The translations under genes and the position numbers were made by a program. From Acidimicrobiia bacterium (GTDB lineage Bacteria; Actinomycetota; Acidimicrobiia; Spongiisociales; UBA5794): DNA of 64,000 nt. Under the pieces are notes generated by a model that was not told the DNA's origin, ran no database searches, and was given only the letters and a program-made list of their open reading frames with translations. Of the stretch, positions 8,197-15,287 are shown piece by piece (position 1 is the stretch's first letter; each line of letters starts with the position of its first letter). The DNA lies in NCBI GenBank assembly GCA_026985095.1, contig JALSQW010000020.1, forward strand, positions 1 through 64,000, in the 5' to 3' direction.

Positions 8197-9078
8197 ATGA
8201 GAACGCGATGGTTCGTACTGCTGGCGCTGGTGGCGCTGGTGGCTGCCGCATGTTCCAGCGGCGGGACGACCACCACCAAGAGCGAGAGCGGCGGCGACGC
8301 GGCCGCGACGACCACGACCGAGAATGAAGAGATGGAGAGCCACGAGCCGACGGTGTTCGTCGACGCGCCGGTGGCGTCGATCACCGTCGACGGCGACCCG
8401 TCCGACTGGGCGACCATCGATGGGCTCGACATCGAGCTCGAACCGATCGAGGAAGAGGTCGGCAAAGGACCCGAGAACCGGGATGCGACGGTCAAGTTCG
8501 CCCACGACGACGAGAACATCTACGCCCTCGTGACCGTCGACGACGACTACAACTTCGACCCGAACAACGCCCACTTCTCCGCCGCGGTGGCGGTCATGTT
8601 CAACATCGATGGTGCGCCCCACATGGGCGCCGACGACGATGCCGGCGAGAACTCGGTCGGGATGGTCGACATCTGGCACTGGGAGCTCGACTGCGCGTCG
8701 GGTGAGCAGTCCGGCGGTGCCGTGAACCCGGCCGGGGACGGCAGCGATCCCGGCAACGACTCGGTGTGCAACCTCGACGACGAGTGGGCCACCGACTCGG
8801 ACAACCGTGAGGACGACAACACGGCGACCGGCGAGAACAGCCTGCTGGGCGTGTGGTCGCATTCGAACCCGGTCGAGGACGGCGAAGGCCAGTGGTACTT
8901 CGAGTTGTCCCGTCCCTTGCAGACCGGCGACGAGCAGGACGCCCAGTTCACGGTCGGCGACACGGCGGAACTCGCCATCGCCTACTGGGATCCGGACTTC
9001 TCCCCCGAAGGCTGGGACGGGGACCATCACGTGCAGTCGGCAGAGCTCGGCTGGATCGGGGTGAACCTCCAGGGATGA
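8197..9078 (+). CDS. Lipoprotein with EB_dh-like (ethylbenzene dehydrogenase gamma-type) haem domain
   Basis: A 293-residue exported lipoprotein (lipobox VAAAC, Cys19), then a Ser/Thr/Glu-rich linker and one beta-rich domain. Hallmarks of the EB_dh/DMSO-reductase haem-subunit family are visible: VDGDPSDWATIDG, the VDIWHWELD segment, and the C-terminal WYFELSRPLQTGD and AELAIAYWDP strands. In characterised members this domain binds haem b and passes electrons to or from a molybdoenzyme; none is encoded here. An expanded acidic, Asn/Asp-rich insert containing two Cys lies mid-domain. GAGGAGG precedes the ATG at 8197. It sits between a two-component system and a cytochrome bc operon, so a periplasmic electron-transfer role is a reasonable guess. 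Confidence 0.7.
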   Translation: MRTRWFVLLALVALVAAACSSGGTTTTKSESGGDAAATTTTENEEMESHEPTVFVDAPVASITVDGDPSDWATIDGLDIELEPIEEEVGKGPENRDATVKFAHDDENIYALVTVDDDYNFDPNNAHFSAAVAVMFNIDGAPHMGADDDAGENSVGMVDIWHWELDCASGEQSGGAVNPAGDGSDPGNDSVCNLDDEWATDSDNREDDNTATGENSLLGVWSHSNPVEDGEGQWYFELSRPLQTGDEQDAQFTVGDTAELAIAYWDPDFSPEGWDGDHHVQSAELGWIGVNLQG

Positions 9079-9183
9079 CCTCCGTCGGGTGAGTGAGGGG
9101 GCTACGGTGAAACGGGTCCGATCGCGGCATCGGGATATCGCGTGGCGGACCGGTGGGTCGATGCCGTCGATGGGAGGAGCGCG

Positions 9184-9411
9184 ATGAGGAACCGAGGCAG
9201 GATCTCGCATGGCAGGGCCGCCCTGTCCGCCATCGCCATCTTCGTGTACTTCGCCGTGTTCACGGCCTGGCTCCCGTCCTACGTGCTGCGTACCGCCTTG
9301 TCGTCGGCCCCCAAGAACGTGGCGGACCTCGTCACCGTCGGGATCTGGGGGGCAACCCTCCTCGCCGGCCTGTGGGGTCTGCGGAAGGCCCAGGAGGAGG
9401 GATGGATCTGA
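9184..9411 (+). CDS. Small two-helix membrane protein, first gene of the bc operon
   Basis: A 75-residue protein with two hydrophobic segments (about 12-32 and 47-64), a basic N-terminus and a charged KAQEEGWI tail. No family is recognised. It begins the operon that continues with an NAD(P)/FeS oxidoreductase and cytochrome bc genes, and its stop overlaps the next start by ten bases. A structural subunit anchoring the soluble oxidoreductase to the membrane complex would fit its position. ATG at 9184 follows GGGAGGAGCG; an upstream ATG at 9142 lacks such a signal. Confidence 0.65.
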   Translation: MRNRGRISHGRAALSAIAIFVYFAVFTAWLPSYVLRTALSSAPKNVADLVTVGIWGATLLAGLWGLRKAQEEGWI

Positions 9412-11237
9412 CGATGGGGAACGGCCTCGGGTTCTACGACCTGAACATCCCGTGCCTCGCGGCCTGTCCGGTCCACACCAACGCCGGCGCCTACGTCGCC
9501 GCGATCGCCGACGGCGACGACCGGTTCGCCTACCTCACCGCTCGGCTGCCCAATCCCTTCGCGTCGGTCTGCGGCCGGGTGTGTGCAGCTCCATGCGAGG
9601 ACGCCTGCCGGAGGGGCAAGATCGACCGACCCATCGCTATCCGGGCGTTGAAGCGGTTCGTGACCGAGAAGTACGGACCCGAATCGGGACACGACAGTCT
9701 GTGGAGCATCGTCGATCGGCCGGCTCCCGCCGATCGTCACGGCCGCGTCGCCGTCGTCGGAGGCGGTCCCGCCGGGCTGGCGTGCGCCCACGATCTGCTC
9801 CTCCAGGGCTACGGCGTGTCGCTGTACGAGGCGACCGGCCGGCTGGGAGGCATGATGGTCTTGGGCATCCCCGAGTACCGGCTTCCCCGAGACGTCATCG
9901 ACGGCGAGATCCAGGCGATCGTCGACCTCGGGCTCGACGTGCATCTCGAGACCCGGTTGGGTCGTGACCTGACGCTCGACGATCTCCGCCGTGACCACGA
10001 CGCGGTGTTCCTCGCCATCGGGGCGATGCTCGGGCGGGACCTCGACATCCCCGGCCACGAAGCAGACGGCGTGTTCCGCGCGGTCGAGTTCCTCCTCAAC
10101 ATCAACCAAGGGTTCACGGTCGACGTCGGCGAGAAGGTCGTCGTGATCGGCGGCGGCAACGTCGCGATGGACGCCGCCCGCACGGCCCTTCGCGCTGCGG
10201 CCTATCAGCGCCGGGAAGCCACCCCCGACTCGCCGCCCGTCGACGACGGCTCCGGTCCGGGCCATGCGATCGATGTGGCCAGGAGCGCCCGCCGGGCGGG
10301 CGCGACGGAGGTCACGGTCGTTTCGCTCGAATCGCGTGAAGAGATGCCGGCTGCCGAGTACGAGATCGAGGAAGCCGAAGCCGAGGACATCGAGTTCGTC
10401 AACCGTCGGGGGCCGAAGGCGATCATCACCGACGACGACGGCCGGGTCACCGGCCTCGAGACGGTCGGCGTCACCCGCGTGTTCGACGACGATGGCCGGT
10501 TCGCTCCGCAGTTCGACGAGACCGACATGGCGGTCCTCGATGCCGACACGGTCATCCTGGCCATCGGGCAGGCGATCGACGTGGCCGCGCTGGGCGCCGG
10601 CGGCCCCGAGATCTCTCCGCGGGGCACGATCCTCACCGACCCAGAGACGCTGCGGACGTCGCTCCCCGACGTGTGGGCCGGCGGGGACGCGGCGTTCGGA
10701 CCGCGGCTGCTCATCACCGCGGTGGCCGAAGGTCGCAAGGCGGCCGCGTCGATCCACGCGGCTCTGGCGCCGGCCGATGTGCCTCTGGCTCCTCGACCTT
10801 CGGGCCGGATAACGATCGTGGAGGGCTTCCATCGGGAGATGGATCGGTACGACGAGCGCGACCGGGTCCCCATCCCGTCGCTTCCCAGCGGCCGTCGGAT
10901 CGGCCTCGAGGAGGTCGAGGTGGGCTACAGCGAGGAGGAGGCCCGCGCGGAGGCGGCCAGGTGCCTGCGCTGCTTCCTCGACATCCAGCTCGACGTGGCG
11001 TCGTGTGTGCTGTGTGGACTGTGCGCCGACGTGTGCCCTCTCGACCTGATCTCGCTCGTGCCTGCCGAGGCCCTCGGTGGCGTGCCCGGGCACACGGCGC
11101 TGGTCCTGGACGAGTCGGCGTGCATCCGCTGCGCCCTGTGCGTGGATCGGTGCCCGTCGAAAGCGCTGTCCATGGGGAAATGGACCGGCGTCGGCGTACC
11201 GGAGGGGATCCCCTTGACGATCGGAGGAGTGGCATGA
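9402..11237 (+). CDS. GltD-like NAD(P)/FAD oxidoreductase with [4Fe-4S] domains
   Basis: A 611-residue cytoplasmic flavo-iron-sulfur protein built as a glutamate-synthase small subunit plus ferredoxin. The N-terminal Cys cluster region starts at C18/C22 (CLAACPVH) and continues with CGRVC, CEDAC. A FAD Rossmann site is VVGGGPAGLACAHDL (about 110), an NAD(P) Rossmann site is VIGGGNVAMDAARTA (about 245), and the FAD-closing motif is AGGDAAFGP. The C-terminal dicluster ferredoxin has CxxCxxCxxxCP at 535-545 and 574-584. No glutamine amidotransferase/GltB gene is adjacent; it is embedded in a cytochrome bc operon, so it probably exchanges electrons between NAD(P)H or ferredoxin and the quinone-linked complex. 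ATG 9402 has GGAGG upstream; 9414 is an alternative. Confidence 0.88.
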   Translation: MDLTMGNGLGFYDLNIPCLAACPVHTNAGAYVAAIADGDDRFAYLTARLPNPFASVCGRVCAAPCEDACRRGKIDRPIAIRALKRFVTEKYGPESGHDSLWSIVDRPAPADRHGRVAVVGGGPAGLACAHDLLLQGYGVSLYEATGRLGGMMVLGIPEYRLPRDVIDGEIQAIVDLGLDVHLETRLGRDLTLDDLRRDHDAVFLAIGAMLGRDLDIPGHEADGVFRAVEFLLNINQGFTVDVGEKVVVIGGGNVAMDAARTALRAAAYQRREATPDSPPVDDGSGPGHAIDVARSARRAGATEVTVVSLESREEMPAAEYEIEEAEAEDIEFVNRRGPKAIITDDDGRVTGLETVGVTRVFDDDGRFAPQFDETDMAVLDADTVILAIGQAIDVAALGAGGPEISPRGTILTDPETLRTSLPDVWAGGDAAFGPRLLITAVAEGRKAAASIHAALAPADVPLAPRPSGRITIVEGFHREMDRYDERDRVPIPSLPSGRRIGLEEVEVGYSEEEARAEAARCLRCFLDIQLDVASCVLCGLCADVCPLDLISLVPAEALGGVPGHTALVLDESACIRCALCVDRCPSKALSMGKWTGVGVPEGIPLTIGGVA

Positions 11238-11968
11238 AGCCGACGGTCACCGAACGGGTGAAAGAGACGACGGTCGGGCGGTCGATCTTCCGGGTGCCCG
11301 ACCGCCAGACGCCGCGCGAGCGCGCCGAGGGGCATTGGGCCAACTTCTTCCTTCACCTGTACCCGGTGAAGATCCGCAGGGAAGAGCTCGGCTTCCGCTA
11401 CTCGTGGTACCTCGGGGTGATCAGCTTGACGCTGTTCGTTTCGCTGATCGTCTCGGGGGTCTACCTGATGTTCTTCTACGTGCCGTCGCCGACGACGGCG
11501 TACGGCAACATCCAGTTCCTCCAGACGAGCGTGCCCTTCGGGCAGTTCATCCGCAACGTCCACCGCTGGTCGGCCCATCTGATGGTCGTCGCCGTGATGG
11601 CCCACATGGCGAAGGTCTTCTACCGGGGAGCCTACAAACCGCCCCGCGAGTTCAACTGGGTGATCGGTGTCGTGCTGCTCGTGCTCACGCTGTTGATGTC
11701 GTTCACCGGCTACCTGTTGCCGTGGGACCAGTTGGCGTACTGGGCCATCACCGTGGGAACGTCGCTGGCGGCGTACGTCCCGTTCGTCGGCAAGCAGGTC
11801 TCGCAACTGTTGCTCGGCGGACCGCAGGTGTCGTCGGCGACGTTGCTGCGCTTCTACGTGCTGCACGTGGCGATGCTGCCGGTGATCCTCGTGATGGCGA
11901 TCGTCATCCACCTGTGGCGATGGCGCAAAGACGGCACCCTCGATCCAGGAGGTGAGCTCGATGTCTGA
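11234..11968 (+). CDS. Cytochrome b6-type subunit of a bc complex
   Basis: A 244-residue four-helix cytochrome b. Haem ligands are His110/His124 on helix B (14 apart) and His211/His226 on helix D (15 apart); the 15-residue helix-D spacing is the b6f hallmark, as is the split from subunit IV. Conserved NVHRWSAH, FTGYLLPWDQ and RFYVLHVAMLP are present. The position matching cytochrome b6 Cys35, which holds the extra haem c_n/c_i covalently, reads Tyr59 (SWYLGV), so that thioether bond cannot form. The start overlaps the previous stop (ATGA). It oxidises quinol, probably menaquinol, in the inner membrane. Confidence 0.93.
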   Translation: MKPTVTERVKETTVGRSIFRVPDRQTPRERAEGHWANFFLHLYPVKIRREELGFRYSWYLGVISLTLFVSLIVSGVYLMFFYVPSPTTAYGNIQFLQTSVPFGQFIRNVHRWSAHLMVVAVMAHMAKVFYRGAYKPPREFNWVIGVVLLVLTLLMSFTGYLLPWDQLAYWAITVGTSLAAYVPFVGKQVSQLLLGGPQVSSATLLRFYVLHVAMLPVILVMAIVIHLWRWRKDGTLDPGGELDV

Positions 11969-12479
11969 GGAGCCACGCATCGTCGACGGTTCTCGGGTCC
12001 TCGGGGTGGTTCCCGGCAAACCGGCCGTTGGTGAGGAGAAGATCCCCGCCCGGCAGAGACTCGTCTTCGTGTGGCCGCATCTGTTGGTCCGCCACGCCGT
12101 CGCGTCGCTTGGTGTGCTGCTGTTCGTGCTCGCCGTCTCGTTGGTCTTCGATGCCCCGCTGCGGGAGATCGCCAATCCCATGTCCACCCCGAACCCGGAG
12201 AAGGCGCCCTGGTACTTCGTGGGGCTCCAGGAGCTGCTGAGCCACCTCCATCCGATGATCGCCGGGGTCCTGCTACCGGGCCTGATCGTGATCGGTCTGG
12301 TGGCGCTGCCCTACATCGACCGCAACCCCCAGAAGAGGGCCCGCTACCGCAAGGTGGCGGTGTGGACCTTCACGCTCTTCCTCGTCGCGTGGCTGGCGGC
12401 GACCATCATCGGCTTCGCGTTCCGAGGGCCCGACTGGACGTGGGTGTGGCCATGGAATGGGTGGTACGGCGAACTATGA
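11961..12479 (+). CDS. Cytochrome b6f subunit-IV-type protein
   Basis: A 172-residue protein equivalent to the C-terminal part of cytochrome b (helices E-G), with three hydrophobic segments after a 40-residue N-terminal cytoplasmic part. The quinol-oxidation loop reads KAPWYFVGLQE (APWY at 82-85), so the PEWY glutamate of canonical complexes is replaced by Pro. I recall such PPWY-like variants in other bacterial lineages. ATG 11961 lies eight bases after AGGAGG and overlaps the cytochrome b stop; the alternative GTG at 11952 sits within that site. Confidence 0.9.
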   Translation: MSEEPRIVDGSRVLGVVPGKPAVGEEKIPARQRLVFVWPHLLVRHAVASLGVLLFVLAVSLVFDAPLREIANPMSTPNPEKAPWYFVGLQELLSHLHPMIAGVLLPGLIVIGLVALPYIDRNPQKRARYRKVAVWTFTLFLVAWLAATIIGFAFRGPDWTWVWPWNGWYGEL

Positions 12480-12982
12480 GCACCAAGCAACCGATGGAAC
12501 GGCGCAGGTTCCTCTCGAAGATCTGGAAGTGGGCGTTCGGTCTCGTCGCCGTCGCCGGGGCCTGGACGTCGTGGGACGTCCTCCAGCCCGCCAACCCAGG
12601 CGGTTTCGGCGGCAAGATCAAGGACGGCGATCCTGCCGACATCCCCAGCAAGGGGATCGAGACCGTGTCCGCGGCGCAGGCGTATCTCACCAAGGAAGGC
12701 GACGAGGTCGTGGCGTTGTGGTGGCGATGCCCTCACCTGGGATGCCGCGTGCCGTGGTGCGAGACCGCAGGTGAGTTCGAGTGTCCGTGTCACGGTTCAC
12801 GTTTCAACCGTCTCGGCGAGTACCGCGCCGGTCCATCACCGCGAGGCATGGATCGGTTCGCCGTCGAGGTCGTCGACGGTGCCGTCGTCATCGACACCGG
12901 CTCGATCACCGAGGGGCCACCTCCGGGTCCAGAATCGATCGACGAGCCTCCCGGGCCGATGTGCATCGAAGGGGGTGAGTGA
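12476..12982 (+). CDS. Rieske [2Fe-2S] protein of the bc complex
   Basis: A 168-residue protein with a Tat-like signal-anchor (RRRFLSK then a hydrophobic helix at about 18-32) and a C-terminal Rieske domain. Cluster motifs are CPHLGC (85-90) and CPCHGS (103-108); His87 and His106 with Cys85 and Cys103 bind the cluster, and Cys90/Cys105 form the usual disulfide. The proline loop GPSPRGMD follows. It takes one electron from quinol at the Qo site and passes it to cytochrome c. The start overlaps the subunit IV stop (ATGA); the next gene starts on its last base. Confidence 0.94.
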   Translation: MSTKQPMERRRFLSKIWKWAFGLVAVAGAWTSWDVLQPANPGGFGGKIKDGDPADIPSKGIETVSAAQAYLTKEGDEVVALWWRCPHLGCRVPWCETAGEFECPCHGSRFNRLGEYRAGPSPRGMDRFAVEVVDGAVVIDTGSITEGPPPGPESIDEPPGPMCIEGGE

Positions 12983-13680
12983 TGGGCGACTATCGCGTCG
13001 ATGATCCAGAGCTGGAGGAGTCCACCAACCGCTGGATGGCTTGGGGCGCCGTGCTCTTGGTGTTGTTCGTCCTGGCGTTCCCCGTATACCGGATCATCCA
13101 GCCGTCTCGGCTCGCTGCCGCCCAGGCCGCCCTGGATCAGAACCTGGCCGCTCAAGGCGAAGAGATCTTCGCCAACAACTGTGCGCAGTGTCACGGTGCC
13201 GAAGGCGCCGGGGCTATCGGCCCAGCCCTCAAGTCGAAGCAGTTCCTCCAATCGGTCACGGACCAGCAGATGGAGCAGCTCATCTCGACGGGGGTCCCTG
13301 GGACGCTGATGGTGGCGTACGGATCCGACTTCGGTGGTCCGTTGACCCAGGAACAGATCCGGGCGGTCGTCAAGTACCTCCGGTCCTTCGAGGAAGCCGC
13401 CCCCGATTTCCCCGAGTGGCGGACGCCACTCGCCCGGTCCTCCTTGACCGGCAAGGACCTGTACAACCTGGCATGTGCGTACTGCCACGGGGTGAACCTG
13501 GAAGGCAACATCGGTCCCGACCTGGGGAAGGGATCCGACATCACCGAGGAGCCGGACGAGTTCATCGAGAAGCGGATCCGACGAGGCAAAGACGAGATGC
13601 CGGCGTTCGGCAACAGCCTCACCGACGAGCAGATCCAGGACATCATCGACTACCTGCGGGAGGTCCAGCAGGATCCCTGA
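12982..13680 (+). CDS. Membrane-anchored dihaem cytochrome c
   Basis: A 232-residue protein with one N-terminal membrane anchor (about 20-38) and two class-I cytochrome c domains, with haem sites CAQCH (67-71) and CAYCH (165-169). A likely Met ligand of the second haem is in EMPAFG near 206; that of the first may be Met110. Such dihaem subunits replace cytochrome c1/f in many actinobacterial and deltaproteobacterial bc complexes. It is last in the operon, followed by a strong hairpin. ATG 12982 overlaps the Rieske stop; GTG 12979 would add one residue. Confidence 0.92.
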   Translation: MGDYRVDDPELEESTNRWMAWGAVLLVLFVLAFPVYRIIQPSRLAAAQAALDQNLAAQGEEIFANNCAQCHGAEGAGAIGPALKSKQFLQSVTDQQMEQLISTGVPGTLMVAYGSDFGGPLTQEQIRAVVKYLRSFEEAAPDFPEWRTPLARSSLTGKDLYNLACAYCHGVNLEGNIGPDLGKGSDITEEPDEFIEKRIRRGKDEMPAFGNSLTDEQIQDIIDYLREVQQDP

Positions 13681-13703
13681 GCGACGGGAGATCCGCGTCG
13701 ATG

Positions 13704-13734
13704 CGGCGGTGGCCGGAGGTCCCGGCCACCGCCG
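13704..13734 (+). terminator. Terminator hairpin of the bc operon
   Basis: CGGCGGTGGCCGG (13704-13716) and CCGGCCACCGCCG (13722-13734) are perfect complements around the 5-nt loop AGGTC, 24 nt after the cytochrome c stop. No U-tract follows, as is common in high-GC actinobacteria. Confidence 0.7.
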
Positions 13735-13764
13735 GTCGCGATCATCCGCCGCCCCGACGACCCG

Positions 13765-13794
13765 TTGACGGGCAGGGCGACCGACAGCTACGCT
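13765..13794 (+). promoter_or_regulatory. Promoter of the glycosyltransferase operon
   Basis: TTGACG (13765-13770) and TACGCT (13789-13794) are separated by 18 nt, the best -35/-10 pair in the window. Transcription would start near 13801, leaving a leader of about 130 nt before the first small ORF and 205 nt before the glycosyltransferase. Confidence 0.55.
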
Positions 13795-13800
13795 CGAAGG

Positions 13801-13932
13801 AGAGGGGGAAGGCGTCCGGAAGCACCCGATGGTGCAGGCCGGGCCAGGGAACCAGAGGGCATTTCGTCCGCTTCGGGGGAACCGTCGGCACTCGAGACGA
13901 GTCGCCGCGTGCGTTCTCGACGCGGAGGAACG
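13801..13932 (+). other. Structured 5' leader, unassigned
   Basis: The leader has several potential helices. GGC-ACTCG (13887-13894) pairs with CGAGT-GCC (13898-13906) with one bulge, and CCGCGT (13905-13910) pairs with ACGCGG (13920-13925), whose 3' strand reaches into the GGAGG ribosome-binding site of the following small ORF. Two GGGGAA/GGGAACC segments are also present. I compared it from memory with c-di-AMP, c-di-GMP, cobalamin and SAM riboswitch signatures and found no convincing match. A regulatory RNA is possible but unproven. Confidence 0.35.
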
Positions 13933-14007
13933 ATGGCGGAACGATCCATCGACGACTGGGAGCTTCATCGGCCCGCCGTGTCGGCGAGCGAACGGGGAGC
14001 GCCGTGA
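13933..14007 (+). CDS. Possible 24-residue upstream peptide
   Basis: A short ORF starting at an ATG preceded by GGAGGAACG and ending in TGA that overlaps the glycosyltransferase ATG (TGATG at 14005-14009). The peptide has mixed composition with no hydrophobic segment or run of one codon. Its good ribosome-binding site and perfect stop/start overlap suggest translation coupled to the glycosyltransferase; conservation is untested. Confidence 0.35.
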   Translation: MAERSIDDWELHRPAVSASERGAP

Positions 14008-15287
14008 TGATCTGGGCCCTGATCCTGGTGGCGTTCTGGGTCCTGCTCGCGATCCATTCCCTCGTCTCCCTTCGGTTGCTGCTGCATGCCTGGGACGCGC
14101 CGGGGCGTGCCGCCGACGCTCGAGTCTGGGCGGTCGCCTCCGAGACGCCTACCACCTCGTTCAGCCTCATCGTGCCTGCACGGGACGAGGCCAAGGTGAT
14201 CGCGGGGACGCTCGCGTCCCTCGCCGAACTGGACTACCCGCGGTCCCGATGGGACGTGGTGGTCGTGTGCCATCGATCGGACCGGGAGACGATCGAGGCC
14301 GTCAAGCGCTCGATGGCACGAAGCGACTGGGAGGCGGACGTCGAGCTCCTGATCTACGACGGACCGCATCAGTCGAAGCCGGCCGCGCTCAACCAGGCGC
14401 TCGCGGTCTGCAGAGGCGACTACGTGGGGATCGTCGACGCCGAGGACGACGTTCGCCCCGGGTTGCTCAGGATGGTCGACGCGCTGGTCGCTCAGACCGG
14501 CGCCACCGTCGTCCAGGGCGGGGTGCAGCTCATGAACATCCACGGCCCATGGTTCGCCACGCTCAACTGCCTGGAGTACTACGCCTGGTTCGGTTCCCGG
14601 CTGCATCACGATGCATCGCTCGGTGCCATGCCGCTCGGGGGCAACACCGTGTTCTTCTCTCGGCGGGTGCTTGAGGAGGTCGGAGGATGGGACCCGACCG
14701 CCCTCACCGAGGACGCCGACATCGGGATCGAGCTCAGCCTCCGCGGCGAGCACTTCCGGGTGTTCTACGAACCGAGCGTGACCACCCGCGAGGAGGCTCC
14801 GGTGACGATCGGGGGGTTCGTCCGGCAACGGACTCGATGGCACCAGGGGTTCCTTCAGATCCTGTTCGCGGGTCGCTGGCGGAAACTCCGGCGGCGGGAG
14901 CAGCGCATGCTCGTCGGGTACACCCTGACCTATCCGTTCGTTGCGGCCGTCACGGCCACGTTGTGGCCGATCGCCGTGGCCGCGCTGTTCGTCGTCCGTC
15001 TTCCTCCGATGCTGGTCCTCGTGAGCCTCATACCGCTTCTCGTGCTGTTCCTCCACGGTGCGTCGCAGCTCGTGTTGTACCGGGAGTTCGTCGAGACCTA
15101 CCGGCTCGCGCCCCGCGCCAAGGGCTACCTGAACGTCGTGCTCGGGGTGATCCCGTACTCCTTGCTGCTCGGCCTCAGCTCGTATCGGGCCATGTTCCGG
15201 ATGCTCACCGGAAGGCTCGCATGGGAGAAGACCGTCCACCTCGGAGCCCATCGGGAAGGCGTCGGCCATGAAGCCGCGGCGGTCTGA
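14007..15287 (+). CDS. Membrane family-2 glycosyltransferase
   Basis: A 426-residue processive-type GT2. An N-terminal helix is followed by a GT-A domain with FSLIVPARDEAKVI, the sugar-nucleotide Asp in GIVDAEDDV, TEDADIGIEL, and the acceptor-side QRTRWHQG (QxxRW motif) of cellulose/hyaluronan-synthase-like enzymes. Three or four C-terminal membrane helices follow. It transfers sugars from nucleotide donors to a lipid or growing polysaccharide at the inner membrane; donor and product are unknown. A GGGGAG site seven bases before ATG 14007 decides the start (GTG 14004 is the alternative). It overlaps the next gene by 20 nt. Confidence 0.88.
   Translation: MIWALILVAFWVLLAIHSLVSLRLLLHAWDAPGRAADARVWAVASETPTTSFSLIVPARDEAKVIAGTLASLAELDYPRSRWDVVVVCHRSDRETIEAVKRSMARSDWEADVELLIYDGPHQSKPAALNQALAVCRGDYVGIVDAEDDVRPGLLRMVDALVAQTGATVVQGGVQLMNIHGPWFATLNCLEYYAWFGSRLHHDASLGAMPLGGNTVFFSRRVLEEVGGWDPTALTEDADIGIELSLRGEHFRVFYEPSVTTREEAPVTIGGFVRQRTRWHQGFLQILFAGRWRKLRRREQRMLVGYTLTYPFVAAVTATLWPIAVAALFVVRLPPMLVLVSLIPLLVLFLHGASQLVLYREFVETYRLAPRAKGYLNVVLGVIPYSLLLGLSSYRAMFRMLTGRLAWEKTVHLGAHREGVGHEAAAV

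Noticed and set aside
13801-13932. Known riboswitch (c-di-AMP, c-di-GMP, cobalamin or SAM)
   Set aside because: A few GGGGAA/GGGAACC strings resemble parts of these motifs, but the required conserved cores and order are missing.
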